The notes beneath the pieces were generated by a model. The model was given only the letters and a program-made list of their open reading frames with translations. It was not told where the DNA came from and searched no databases. A stretch of DNA of 8,668 bases, from positions 1 to 8,668 of the forward strand of contig CABUWB010000065.1 of the NCBI GenBank assembly GCA_902495025.1. The letters are read 5' to 3'. Source of the DNA: an uncultured Eubacteriales bacterium (GTDB lineage: Bacteria; Bacillota; Clostridia; Lachnospirales; CAG-274). The position numbers and the translations under genes were made by a program. Of this stretch, positions 1-6,315 are shown one piece after another (position 1 is the stretch's first letter; each line of letters starts with the position of its first letter).

Positions 1-10
1 ATGGAGTTAT

Positions 11-60
11 AAAAATAAGTGGGCTGCCGCATAAACTAATGCTTGCACCCACTTATTTTT
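11..60. terminator. Bidirectional intrinsic terminator hairpin
   Basis: AAAAATAAGTGGG at 11-23 is the exact reverse complement of CCCACTTATTTTT at 48-60. This gives a 13-bp stem with a 24-base loop. The stem base is A-rich on the left and T-rich on the right (T-run 56-61), so it can terminate transcription from either direction. It most likely ends the gene to the left of the window and insulates the operon that starts downstream. Confidence 0.8.
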
Positions 61-112
61 TGTGAATTTACATAATTTAAAGCCATAAAATAAAAATTAA
101 TGAAAAAAGTTG

Positions 113-141
113 TTTATATTACCGCATAAATTTGATATAAT
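113..141 (+). promoter_or_regulatory. Sigma-A-type promoter with extended -10
   Basis: A perfect -10 hexamer TATAAT lies at 136-141, preceded by TG at 133-134, which makes an extended -10 (TGnTATAAT). The -35 candidate TTTATA at 113-118 matches TTGACA at 4 of 6 positions and is 17 bases from the -10. The upstream DNA is rich in A-tracts. Transcription should start near 148, inside the left arm of the 145-180 hairpin, leaving a leader of about 170 bases before yihY. It is the best promoter candidate I see for the whole operon. Confidence 0.65.
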
Positions 142-144
142 TAT

Positions 145-180
145 AGGAAAAGTCATAAATTTTACTTTATGACTTTTCCT
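145..180 (+). repeat. 15-bp perfect inverted repeat near the predicted transcript start
   Basis: AGGAAAAGTCATAAA (145-159) pairs perfectly with TTTATGACTTTTCCT (166-180) around a 6-base loop. No T-run follows directly, so it is a poor terminator. Because the predicted start is near 148, most of this hairpin would form the extreme 5' end of the transcript, where it could protect against 5' decay. As DNA it could instead be an operator. Both roles are inferred. Confidence 0.7.
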
Positions 181-234
181 GCGCTGATTTTTGCTGCGTG
201 TAAACGCAGAAACTACCTTACAAAAATTGTGCGC
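181..234 (+). other. Structured RNA element: bulged stem with GUAA tetraloop hairpin
   Basis: GCGC (181-184) pairs with GCGC (231-234). After one bulged U (230), bases 185-193 pair with 221-229, including two G-U pairs. Directly stacked on this is CTGCGT (194-199) with ACGCAG (204-209), closed by GTAA, which is a GNRA tetraloop in RNA. Bases 210-220 are an unpaired linker. The fold is compact and looks like a real RNA module, but it matches no riboswitch or RNA family I recognise. A small CCC/GGG hairpin (238-240 with 245-247) follows. Confidence 0.45.
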
Positions 235-247
235 ATCCCCCGAAGGG

Positions 248-285
248 TTATAGTAAACGGCAAATATATTTGCCGTTTACTATAA
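248..285. repeat. Perfect 38-bp palindrome
   Basis: Bases 248-266 are the exact reverse complement of 267-285, with no central spacer; the core arm reads GTAAACGGCAAATA. It is followed by ATTTTG, so as RNA it is a long hairpin with only a weak T-tract. Palindromes with a similar TTTGCCGT core seem to me to occur as intergenic dispersed repeats in related clostridia, but that is memory and has not been searched. Possible roles are a MITE-like repeat, an attenuator or an operator. Confidence 0.75.
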
Positions 286-303
286 TTTTGTATAATGTTT
301 TGC

Positions 304-308
304 AAGGA
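304..308 (+). promoter_or_regulatory. Ribosome binding site for yihY
   Basis: AAGGA ends 9 bases before the ATG at 318. This settles the start at 318 over an in-frame TTG at 270, which lies inside the palindrome and has no Shine-Dalgarno site. Confidence 0.7.
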
Positions 309-317
309 TGTGAAAGT

Positions 318-1166
318 ATGGTAAGGAAAATAGCCATAAAGCTTATTATCTTTATACGTGAGGTTTACCAAAGAATGAAGGAAAATGAGCTTACTGATAT
401 GGCAAACGCTTTAAGCTTTAAACTTATATTGTCGGTATTTCCGTTTGTAATTTTTATTATGTCCTGCATAGCATTTTTAAATCTGGATTTAAGCACCTTT
501 ACAGCAGTGCTTGAAAATGAAATACCCCTGTCGGTAAGAGCAATTTTCCGCTCCTTTGTTGATGAGGTGGGCGATACAAAGCATTTAAGCCTGCTTTCAT
601 CATCACTTTTGCTGACGGTGTTCAGTGCCTCGTCGGGCTTATATACCCTTATGAGGGGACTTAACAGAGCCTACGGCGCAGAGGAACGCAGAGGATATTT
701 TGTACAGCGCTTTATCAGCTTTCTTCTGGTGTTTGTATATGCCATGCTTATTATTATATCGCTTTATGTGTGTATATTCAGTGATAAAATAAATGAGCTT
801 ATTTTCGGTATGTCGGTGGAGATGCCAGTTATCGTAGTAACGGCAAGGGGCTATCTGCTTACCGCAGCACTTATATTTGTAATGATAATACTTATGTATA
901 TGCTTGCCCTTGTGGAAAGACCCAGGATAAGACACCTTATACCTGGTACGCTTTTTACAATGATTGGCTGGCTGCTGCTGTCAAAGGGCTTTAATATATA
1001 TGTAAATAATTTTTCAAGATACTCTACACTTTACGGCAGTATTGGTGCAATATTCATATTTGCACTGTGGCTTAATCTGCTGTCATACGCACTGCTTATA
1101 GGCGGTCAGATAAATGCTGTGTTAAGCGATGGGGACTGGATAAGGGAGGTTATGAATAATGAATGA
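318..1166 (+). CDS. yihY: YihY/BrkB family integral membrane protein
   Basis: A 282-residue inner-membrane protein of the YihY/BrkB family, once misnamed ribonuclease BN. The biochemical role of the family is unsettled; envelope or transport functions have been suggested. About six membrane segments are visible: near residues 36-56, 92-112, 132-154, 178-199, 207-224 and 238-262. Family signatures are the early ANALSFK...SVFP stretch (29-42), GLYTLMRGLNRAY (107-119) and the C-terminal block YGSIGAIFIF followed by GGQINA (239-267). The length is normal for the family. The ATG at 318 is preferred because AAGGA sits 9 bases upstream and the protein then starts just before the usual first amphipathic helix. 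It is first in the operon and overlaps moxR by 8 bases, so translation is probably coupled. Family assignment is secure; its function here is unknown. Confidence 0.9.
   Translation: MVRKIAIKLIIFIREVYQRMKENELTDMANALSFKLILSVFPFVIFIMSCIAFLNLDLSTFTAVLENEIPLSVRAIFRSFVDEVGDTKHLSLLSSSLLLTVFSASSGLYTLMRGLNRAYGAEERRGYFVQRFISFLLVFVYAMLIIISLYVCIFSDKINELIFGMSVEMPVIVVTARGYLLTAALIFVMIILMYMLALVERPRIRHLIPGTLFTMIGWLLLSKGFNIYVNNFSRYSTLYGSIGAIFIFALWLNLLSYALLIGGQINAVLSDGDWIREVMNNE
1144..1149 (+). promoter_or_regulatory. Ribosome binding site for moxR
   Basis: GGGAGG lies 9 bases before the ATG at 1159, inside the end of yihY. It supports the overlapping start at 1159. Confidence 0.75.
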
Positions 1167-2142
1167 ATCTGGCGAGGCTGTTAAGAGCTTTGTTAATGAC
1201 TTTACAATGGTTGAAAGTGAGTGTGCAAAGGCAATTGTAGGTCAGAGGGACTTAATAAGAATGGTGCTTACAGGCATAATTGCGGGCGGCAATGTGCTGC
1301 TTGAGGGTCTGCCGGGGCTTGGCAAAACCCAGCTTGTAAAAACGCTTGGTGCTGTTATGGATATGGAGTTTTCACGTATTCAGTTTACGCCCGACCTGAT
1401 GCCTACGGATATAACGGGTACGGATATTTTTGTAAAGGACGCTGAGGGCAGGGGCAGCTTTGAGTTTCAGCAGGGACCTGTGTTTACCAATATTCTGCTT
1501 GCCGATGAGATAAACAGGGCAACGCCAAAAACGCAGAGCGCTCTTTTGGAGGCAATGCAGGAAAAGCACGTAACCGCAGGCAGAAATACATATAATATGC
1601 CGCAGCCGTTTTTTGTGCTTGCCACGCAGAATCCTATTGAAACAGAGGGTACATATCCTCTACCCGAGGCACAGCTTGACCGCTTTATGTTTAAGCTGAA
1701 GGTTGGCTTTCCCTCGGCAGGGGAGCTTAAAAAGATAGTTGCGCTTACTACAGGCGGCAGTGCGGACGAGCCGCAGACGGTTATAAATGCCGCACGTATA
1801 CTTGAAATGAAGGAGATTGCACAGCAGGTGCCCGTTGCTGATGCCGTTATGGACTACGCAATGGAGCTTATAGTTAAGACCCATGGCGAGGAAGAGGGTG
1901 CAGCTGAAAGCGCAAGAAAATACGTTGCCTGCGGAGCAGGCCCCAGAGCTGCACAGGCGCTTATCACCTCGTCAAGGATAAATGCTCTTTTAGAGGGACG
2001 CTACAATGTTGCCTATGATGATATTAACAAAATGGCTCTGCCTGTATTAAGGCACAGGCTTATACTTAATTTTGATGCAATAAGCGACGGTATAGACAGC
2101 GACGGCGTTATCCTTAAAATACTGGAGGAAATTAAAAAATGA
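1159..2142 (+). CDS. MoxR family AAA+ ATPase
   Basis: A 327-residue cytoplasmic AAA+ ATPase of the MoxR family. Members form ring oligomers that use ATP to remodel or activate partner proteins, and are commonly encoded beside DUF58 and von Willebrand A proteins. Visible motifs: Walker A GLPGLGKT (50-57), Walker B ILLADE (112-117) continuing into the MoxR-typical INRATPKTQSALLEAM (118-133), sensor 1 ATQNP (155-159), and arginine finger in PEAQLDRF with R175. The sensor-2 helix begins near GAGPRA in the C-terminal lid. All catalytic residues are intact, so the enzyme should be active. The length is typical. It overlaps yihY by 8 bases and the DUF58 gene by 4 bases (ATGA), the standard MoxR-DUF58 arrangement. 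The unusual feature is that chaperone genes follow the pair rather than transglutaminase or Bat-type vWA genes. Confidence 0.95.
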   Translation: MNESGEAVKSFVNDFTMVESECAKAIVGQRDLIRMVLTGIIAGGNVLLEGLPGLGKTQLVKTLGAVMDMEFSRIQFTPDLMPTDITGTDIFVKDAEGRGSFEFQQGPVFTNILLADEINRATPKTQSALLEAMQEKHVTAGRNTYNMPQPFFVLATQNPIETEGTYPLPEAQLDRFMFKLKVGFPSAGELKKIVALTTGGSADEPQTVINAARILEMKEIAQQVPVADAVMDYAMELIVKTHGEEEGAAESARKYVACGAGPRAAQALITSSRINALLEGRYNVAYDDINKMALPVLRHRLILNFDAISDGIDSDGVILKILEEIKK

Positions 2143-2993
2143 CAGAGGGGTTAAGGGTTTCCGATGGCTTTACGGGGGAGCTGACGGAAAGGCTTGACAG
2201 ACTCCGTCTAAGCTTTACAAAAAAAAGCGGCGGTGTAAGCGGCGGTATAAGGCGGTCAAATGAAAAAGGCTCGTCAAACGAGTTTTCGGACTTCCGCTCC
2301 TATACCGACGGCGACAGCCTGCGTTATGTGGACTGGAATAGTTATGCAAGACTTGGCAGGTTATTTGTCAAGCTCTATATGGAGGAAAAGCAGAGTATTG
2401 TCAATGTACTTGCTGACTGCTCCGCCTCAATGAGCTTTGACAATAAGGACTATGTAAGCGGTCTGCTCTGTGCCAGCCTTTGTTATGCGGCACTTGGCGG
2501 CGGCGACAGGGCAAGGCTTGAAATGGGCGGCAGCTCCTTATCTGTCAGTGCAAAGGCAGAGCTTTCCAAAATGCTGGACTTTATTGACTCTGCTGCATAT
2601 AGGGATAAATTTGATGTTGTATCAGCAGTTAAAAATATGCCGCTTAACCAAAGGGGCAGGTTTATTCTGATTTCGGACTTTATGTATCCGACGGAGGAAA
2701 CGGAAAATGCAGTTAAGTATCTTGCCTACAAAAAGCAGGAGCTTACACTTGTTATGCTTACCTCACCGCAGGAAAATGAGCCGCAGCTTAACGGTGAGCT
2801 TACCCTTACCGACAGCGAAAACGGTGAAAGAATTAATGTTGAAATAACGGATACCGTTATTGCCGCTTATAAGGACGCCCTAAAAGTGCACAGGGGTAAA
2901 ATATCGGCGCTTTGCAGAAAATACGGTGCTGAGTTTACCGATATAAGGGCTGATGATAACTTTACGGCAATACTGGGTAAAATTTTAAGATAA
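2139..2993 (+). CDS. DUF58 domain protein, MoxR partner with MIDAS motif
   Basis: A 284-residue soluble DUF58 protein. The family signature runs from EFSDFRSYTDGD (48-59) through RYVDW (62-66) to ARLGRLFVK (70-78). A vWA-like domain follows, with a metal-ion-dependent adhesion site DCSAS (D93, S95, S97) and a later ISDF with D180 that fits the last MIDAS acid. No signal peptide or membrane helix is present, so this is the cytoplasmic form and lacks the N-terminal membrane helices of longer relatives. DUF58 proteins are thought to act as adaptors or substrate-binding partners of MoxR ATPases; the client here is unknown. GGAGG at 2124-2128 lies 10 bases before the ATG, which overlaps the moxR stop codon. 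The downstream gene follows after 15 bases. Confidence 0.92.
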   Translation: MTEGLRVSDGFTGELTERLDRLRLSFTKKSGGVSGGIRRSNEKGSSNEFSDFRSYTDGDSLRYVDWNSYARLGRLFVKLYMEEKQSIVNVLADCSASMSFDNKDYVSGLLCASLCYAALGGGDRARLEMGGSSLSVSAKAELSKMLDFIDSAAYRDKFDVVSAVKNMPLNQRGRFILISDFMYPTEETENAVKYLAYKKQELTLVMLTSPQENEPQLNGELTLTDSENGERINVEITDTVIAAYKDALKVHRGKISALCRKYGAEFTDIRADDNFTAILGKILR

Positions 2994-2998
2994 TAAAC

Positions 2999-3003
2999 GG
3001 AGG
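2999..3003 (+). promoter_or_regulatory. Ribosome binding site for the J/TPR gene
   Basis: GGAGG ends 5 bases before the ATG at 3009, within the 15-base gap after the DUF58 stop codon. It is strong and closely spaced, and fixes the start so that the J-like domain begins right at the N-terminus. Confidence 0.8.
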
Positions 3004-3008
3004 ATATT

Positions 3009-6000
3009 ATGAACAGGGGAGAAATTTTTTCTGTACTTGAAATAAATGAAACTAAGGATACGGAGCTTATAAGGTCGGCTTATATGAAAAAGCTTTCTGT
3101 AACCAATCCCGAGGATGACCCCGAGGGCTTTAAACGTCTGCGTGAGGCTTATGATAATGCCATGCGCCTTGCACAGGAGGACGAGGACAAAACTCCCGTA
3201 GGGCTTTGGATAAAGTCCGTAAGGGAGGCGTACGCAAGCCTTGATACAAGGCTTGACAGCTGGACATGGGAGGAGCTGCTGGAGGACGAGGTATGTACCG
3301 ATGCAGGTACCTTTGAGGATGCAAGGCGTGCAATGCTTGCCTTTCTCATGGATAATACATATCTGCCAGAGTTTGCCTTTGAAATGGTGATTAATACCTT
3401 TAAAATAGGCGAGGACAGGGAGGAGCTTTGCGAAAGCTTTCCGCCCGGCTTTATTGATTTTGTTTTAAGGCATGGCAACGGCATAAAAATAGAGCTTTTG
3501 CGTGCTGACAGCGGCGCTGCCGCCGACAGGGCATGTAATCTCTGGTTTGAATACAGAAATGCAAATGCCGAAAATAATGAGGAGAAAAAGCGCTCAATTG
3601 AAAGTGAGTTTGCACAGCTTGGGGTATTTATGCCCTATTTTATGGCAGACCTTGCCTATGACTGTGCGTGCAGTCAGATTACACACAAGGCAGAGGATAT
3701 GCTCTCCAAGCTTGATGATATTATCGGTGAGGACGCTTATGTTACTGCGGCATGCGCCGATACATATATGCAGCTTGGCAATGCCGACAGGGCTGAGGAA
3801 ATATGTAATACAGTAGAAGAAAAATATCCGGGCAATATACGTGTTAAAACAGTGCGTGCGGATATACTTGCCGCAAGGGGCGAGTATGCGCAGGCTAAAA
3901 AGAGATATGAGGACCTTTACGGTGAAACTAACAGCGAGATTATATTCGGCAAGCTGCAGGCGGTAAATAAAAAGCTGATTGAAAGCTATTCCAAATCCGA
4001 CAGTGCGTCTGACAAAATAGAGCTTGGCTGGTGCTATTACCAGAATGAGCAGAACAGGGAGCTTATGGAGCTTATGGACAGCTTTGAGCCAACCGAGGAA
4101 AAGGACTTTGCAATGTACTATAATCTGCGTTCACGTGCGCTTATGAATTCGGAGCGCTTTGAGGAGGCTGATGAGTGCATATCAAGGTGGAGAGCGGAGC
4201 TTGATAAGCAGCACCCAACTGATGAAAAGGAAGAAAACGACAGGCGCAGACGTATTGTGCTGTCGGCATTTTTCGGCGCACGCTGCCTGAGGATTATGGC
4301 TGACCGCAGCGGTGATGAGTCGCTGCGCCTTAAAGCGCTTGAAAAGGCAGAGGAAAAGACTGTCTGTGAGGAAAATCAGGTGCTTTTGCAGCTCTGGCTT
4401 GAAAGGTGTGCAATTTTAAAGGAGCTTAACCGCCTTGACGAGGCTGTCAGCCTATGCAGTGATATAATCGAAAAGGACAGAAACTGCATACCTGCCTATT
4501 TTGTAAGACAGGAATGTAATTTTGAAATGAAAAACGCAGGCAAAGTGCTTGACGACTACCATAATATTATGGAGCTTGTGCCAAACCTTGAATATGGTTT
4601 GCCCTATGCGCTTGCCGCACACGTATTTGTTATTTATGACCGTTATGACAATGCGCTTGATATAGTAAACAGGGCGCTTGACAATGGTGTTAAAAGCGAT
4701 TACCTTGACTATGTAATGGCAAGTGCCATGCGCTACAGTGCAAAAGAGGAAAAGGACACACAGGATGCACTTAATATTCTTCTTCCGATAGCCGAAAAGC
4801 CCGAAAAGGAAAGAGTGGATTTCAACCACAAAAGGAACATTGACCTTTACGAGGAAATATGCTTTGCCTATATGGATATGCAGCAGTGGGACAAGGCGGC
4901 AGATGCCATGGACAGTGCAATTGCGCTTGACAGCGGCAATGTGGAGCGTTACAGGGTTAAGCTGGATGTTTTCAGAAAAAGTGAAAATGACAAGGCATTC
5001 AACAACTGTATAAAGGAGATTAAAAAGAAATTCGGCAATACGGCATTTGTCTACTACGAGCAGGCAAAGGTGCTTGAGGATAAAAACAGGGCTAAGGCAA
5101 TAAGCCTTTACAAGCAGGCATTAAAGCTGAATGAGAGCTATAAGGACACCAATTCAAGGCTCAGGGAGATGTACCAGAGAGAATATCTTGACAGGTTTGA
5201 TATCAAGGATTTTAATACTGCACTTGCCTATGCTGATAAGAGTATTGAACTTTATCCTTATTCAAGGCAGTATCTTGAAAGAGGTATATTATATATGGGT
5301 GCGGGTATGGCACAGGAGGCAGAGGCGGATTTTATGAAATCCATTGAGCTGGACGATGAAAACATACTTGCGCTTGAATGGCTTGGCGACGCCCTGAGAA
5401 TACAGGAAAAGCACAACAGCGCTGTTAAATACTATGAGGAGGCTTATAAGCTGGCACAGGGCAACGGCAACTACTACCCCATAAAGGACTATGCCCTCGG
5501 CTGTGAGGCAATGAGGGACTATGACAGGGCAGCAGAGCTTTTGCAGGAGCTGATTAAAACCTTCCCAGATGAAAAGTTTGCATGGAGCGTGCTTGGCAGG
5601 GTTTACCAGAAAATGAAGGCTTATGACAAGGCTTATGATGCCTTTATGCACTATAAAAACGACTATGAGCTTAGTGCGCATCAGCTTACCTCAAATGATG
5701 TTGATTTGATTGAGCTTTTATATCTTATGGGTGATAAAAAGCAGGAGGTATTTGAGCTTGTGTCAGATACGCTTAAAAAGCACCCTAAGTTTCCAAAGGC
5801 TAATATGAATATGGCAAGGTATTACTGCTACTTTACAACGGATAAAAAGGCTATGTATAAGTTTGCAAACAAGGCGGTGGAGCTTGCTAAGCCAAACGAC
5901 AGCTATGAGTATAAGGAGTGCTGGAGAAAACGTATTGAGCTTGCCTATATGATGAATGATTTTGCAAAAATCAGGCTTATAAGAATGATGGGACAGCCTG

Positions 6001-6311
6001 AGTTTGATATTAAGGCGGCATATAAGGATAAGCGTTATTTAAAGACCGAGCTTTATATACTTGCACTGCATTTTTATTTCAGCGGTGACAAGTCGGGTGC
6101 ATTTAAGCTGTTTAAGGATATGCAGACGGGTGCAAACTGTGCGCAGTGCTATTACAGCGTTTGTGTTGAGGCACTTGTGGGCAAGGCGCTTATGCTTGAG
6201 GACGAAAAGAAATATGCCGAGGCGCTGGAATGTCTTGAACGTGTACAGGAGGAGGGCTTTGACCCTAAAATTATAGATAAATTTATTGAAAGAATTAAGG
6301 AAAAGATGTGA
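3009..6311 (+). CDS. Large TPR protein with N-terminal divergent J domain, probable HscC co-chaperone
   Basis: An 1100-residue, almost wholly alpha-helical protein with no signal peptide or membrane segment, so probably cytoplasmic. Residues 1-55 look like a J domain: helix I (IFSVLEI), helix II (ELIRSAYMKKL), a short loop and helix III (GFKRLREAYD). The HPD tripeptide is replaced by NPE (33-35) in a TNPEDDPEGF context. The rest is rich in tetratricopeptide-like repeats, clearest near 243-310, 458-526, 613-646, 680-712, 754-823 and 826-888, with more degenerate copies between. Near the C-terminus is a cysteine cluster, C1044-x2-C1047-x4-C1052, before a last TPR-like helix pair. The gene sits 15 bases after DUF58 and 4 bases before hscC. 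J-proteins recruit clients to Hsp70, and the TPRs suit protein binding, so a client-delivery role for HscC is the natural inference. Whether NPE can still stimulate an Hsp70 is unknown. No gene symbol is justified. Confidence 0.8.
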   Translation: MNRGEIFSVLEINETKDTELIRSAYMKKLSVTNPEDDPEGFKRLREAYDNAMRLAQEDEDKTPVGLWIKSVREAYASLDTRLDSWTWEELLEDEVCTDAGTFEDARRAMLAFLMDNTYLPEFAFEMVINTFKIGEDREELCESFPPGFIDFVLRHGNGIKIELLRADSGAAADRACNLWFEYRNANAENNEEKKRSIESEFAQLGVFMPYFMADLAYDCACSQITHKAEDMLSKLDDIIGEDAYVTAACADTYMQLGNADRAEEICNTVEEKYPGNIRVKTVRADILAARGEYAQAKKRYEDLYGETNSEIIFGKLQAVNKKLIESYSKSDSASDKIELGWCYYQNEQNRELMELMDSFEPTEEKDFAMYYNLRSRALMNSERFEEADECISRWRAELDKQHPTDEKEENDRRRRIVLSAFFGARCLRIMADRSGDESLRLKALEKAEEKTVCEENQVLLQLWLERCAILKELNRLDEAVSLCSDIIEKDRNCIPAYFVRQECNFEMKNAGKVLDDYHNIMELVPNLEYGLPYALAAHVFVIYDRYDNALDIVNRALDNGVKSDYLDYVMASAMRYSAKEEKDTQDALNILLPIAEKPEKERVDFNHKRNIDLYEEICFAYMDMQQWDKAADAMDSAIALDSGNVERYRVKLDVFRKSENDKAFNNCIKEIKKKFGNTAFVYYEQAKVLEDKNRAKAISLYKQALKLNESYKDTNSRLREMYQREYLDRFDIKDFNTALAYADKSIELYPYSRQYLERGILYMGAGMAQEAEADFMKSIELDDENILALEWLGDALRIQEKHNSAVKYYEEAYKLAQGNGNYYPIKDYALGCEAMRDYDRAAELLQELIKTFPDEKFAWSVLGRVYQKMKAYDKAYDAFMHYKNDYELSAHQLTSNDVDLIELLYLMGDKKQEVFELVSDTLKKHPKFPKANMNMARYYCYFTTDKKAMYKFANKAVELAKPNDSYEYKECWRKRIELAYMMNDFAKIRLIRMMGQPEFDIKAAYKDKRYLKTELYILALHFYFSGDKSGAFKLFKDMQTGANCAQCYYSVCVEALVGKALMLEDEKKYAEALECLERVQEEGFDPKIIDKFIERIKEKM

Positions 6312-6315
6312 TAAA

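Larger units (their letters stand above)
148..290 (+). ncRNA. Candidate structured 5' leader or small RNA
   Basis: Starting at the TSS predicted from the extended -10 promoter, the transcript would run through a 5' hairpin, the bulged GUAA module and then the 38-bp palindrome followed by ATTTTG. That final hairpin could act as a partial terminator, giving a discrete RNA of about 140 bases with read-through into yihY. Alternatively the whole stretch is simply a long 5' UTR, or part of it is an inserted dispersed repeat. There is no family match I can name, so the call rests on structure and promoter position. Confidence 0.3.
1..317. other. Non-coding leader and intergenic region upstream of the operon
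   Basis: No convincing gene lies here. The first 60 bases hold a bidirectional hairpin terminator. Bases 61-112 are AT-rich with A-tracts, which could act as an UP-like element, and show nothing else. A promoter follows at 113-141. From about 145 to 285 there are three separate RNA-type structures, and the yihY ribosome binding site is at 304-308. The structures are read directly from complementary bases; their function is inferred. Confidence 0.8.

Noticed and set aside
1..12. Possible last codons of an upstream + strand gene (ATG GAG TTA TAA)
   Set aside because: Four codons cannot be told from chance; only the terminator just after it hints at a gene ending here, and that terminator works in both directions.
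181..285. Known riboswitch or housekeeping RNA (SRP RNA, 6S, RNase P, c-di-GMP, THF, preQ1)
   Set aside because: None of the conserved core sequences I know for these families is present, so it is left as an unassigned structured element.
270..296. Second promoter with TATAAT at 291-296 and TTGCCG at 270-275
   Set aside because: The spacing is only 15 bases, the -35 is inside the palindrome, and the transcript would start right at the yihY ribosome binding site. It remains possible but is weaker than the promoter at 113-141.
270..317. In-frame TTG start upstream of yihY, adding 16 residues
   Set aside because: It lies inside the 38-bp palindrome, has no Shine-Dalgarno site, and the added residues are not like the family N-terminus. 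The ATG at 318 has AAGGA at good spacing.
6286..6315. TTG start adding 10 residues to HscC
   Set aside because: Hsp70 proteins begin directly before the IGIDLGTTNS motif; the ATG at 6316 fits this and the extension looks non-conserved.
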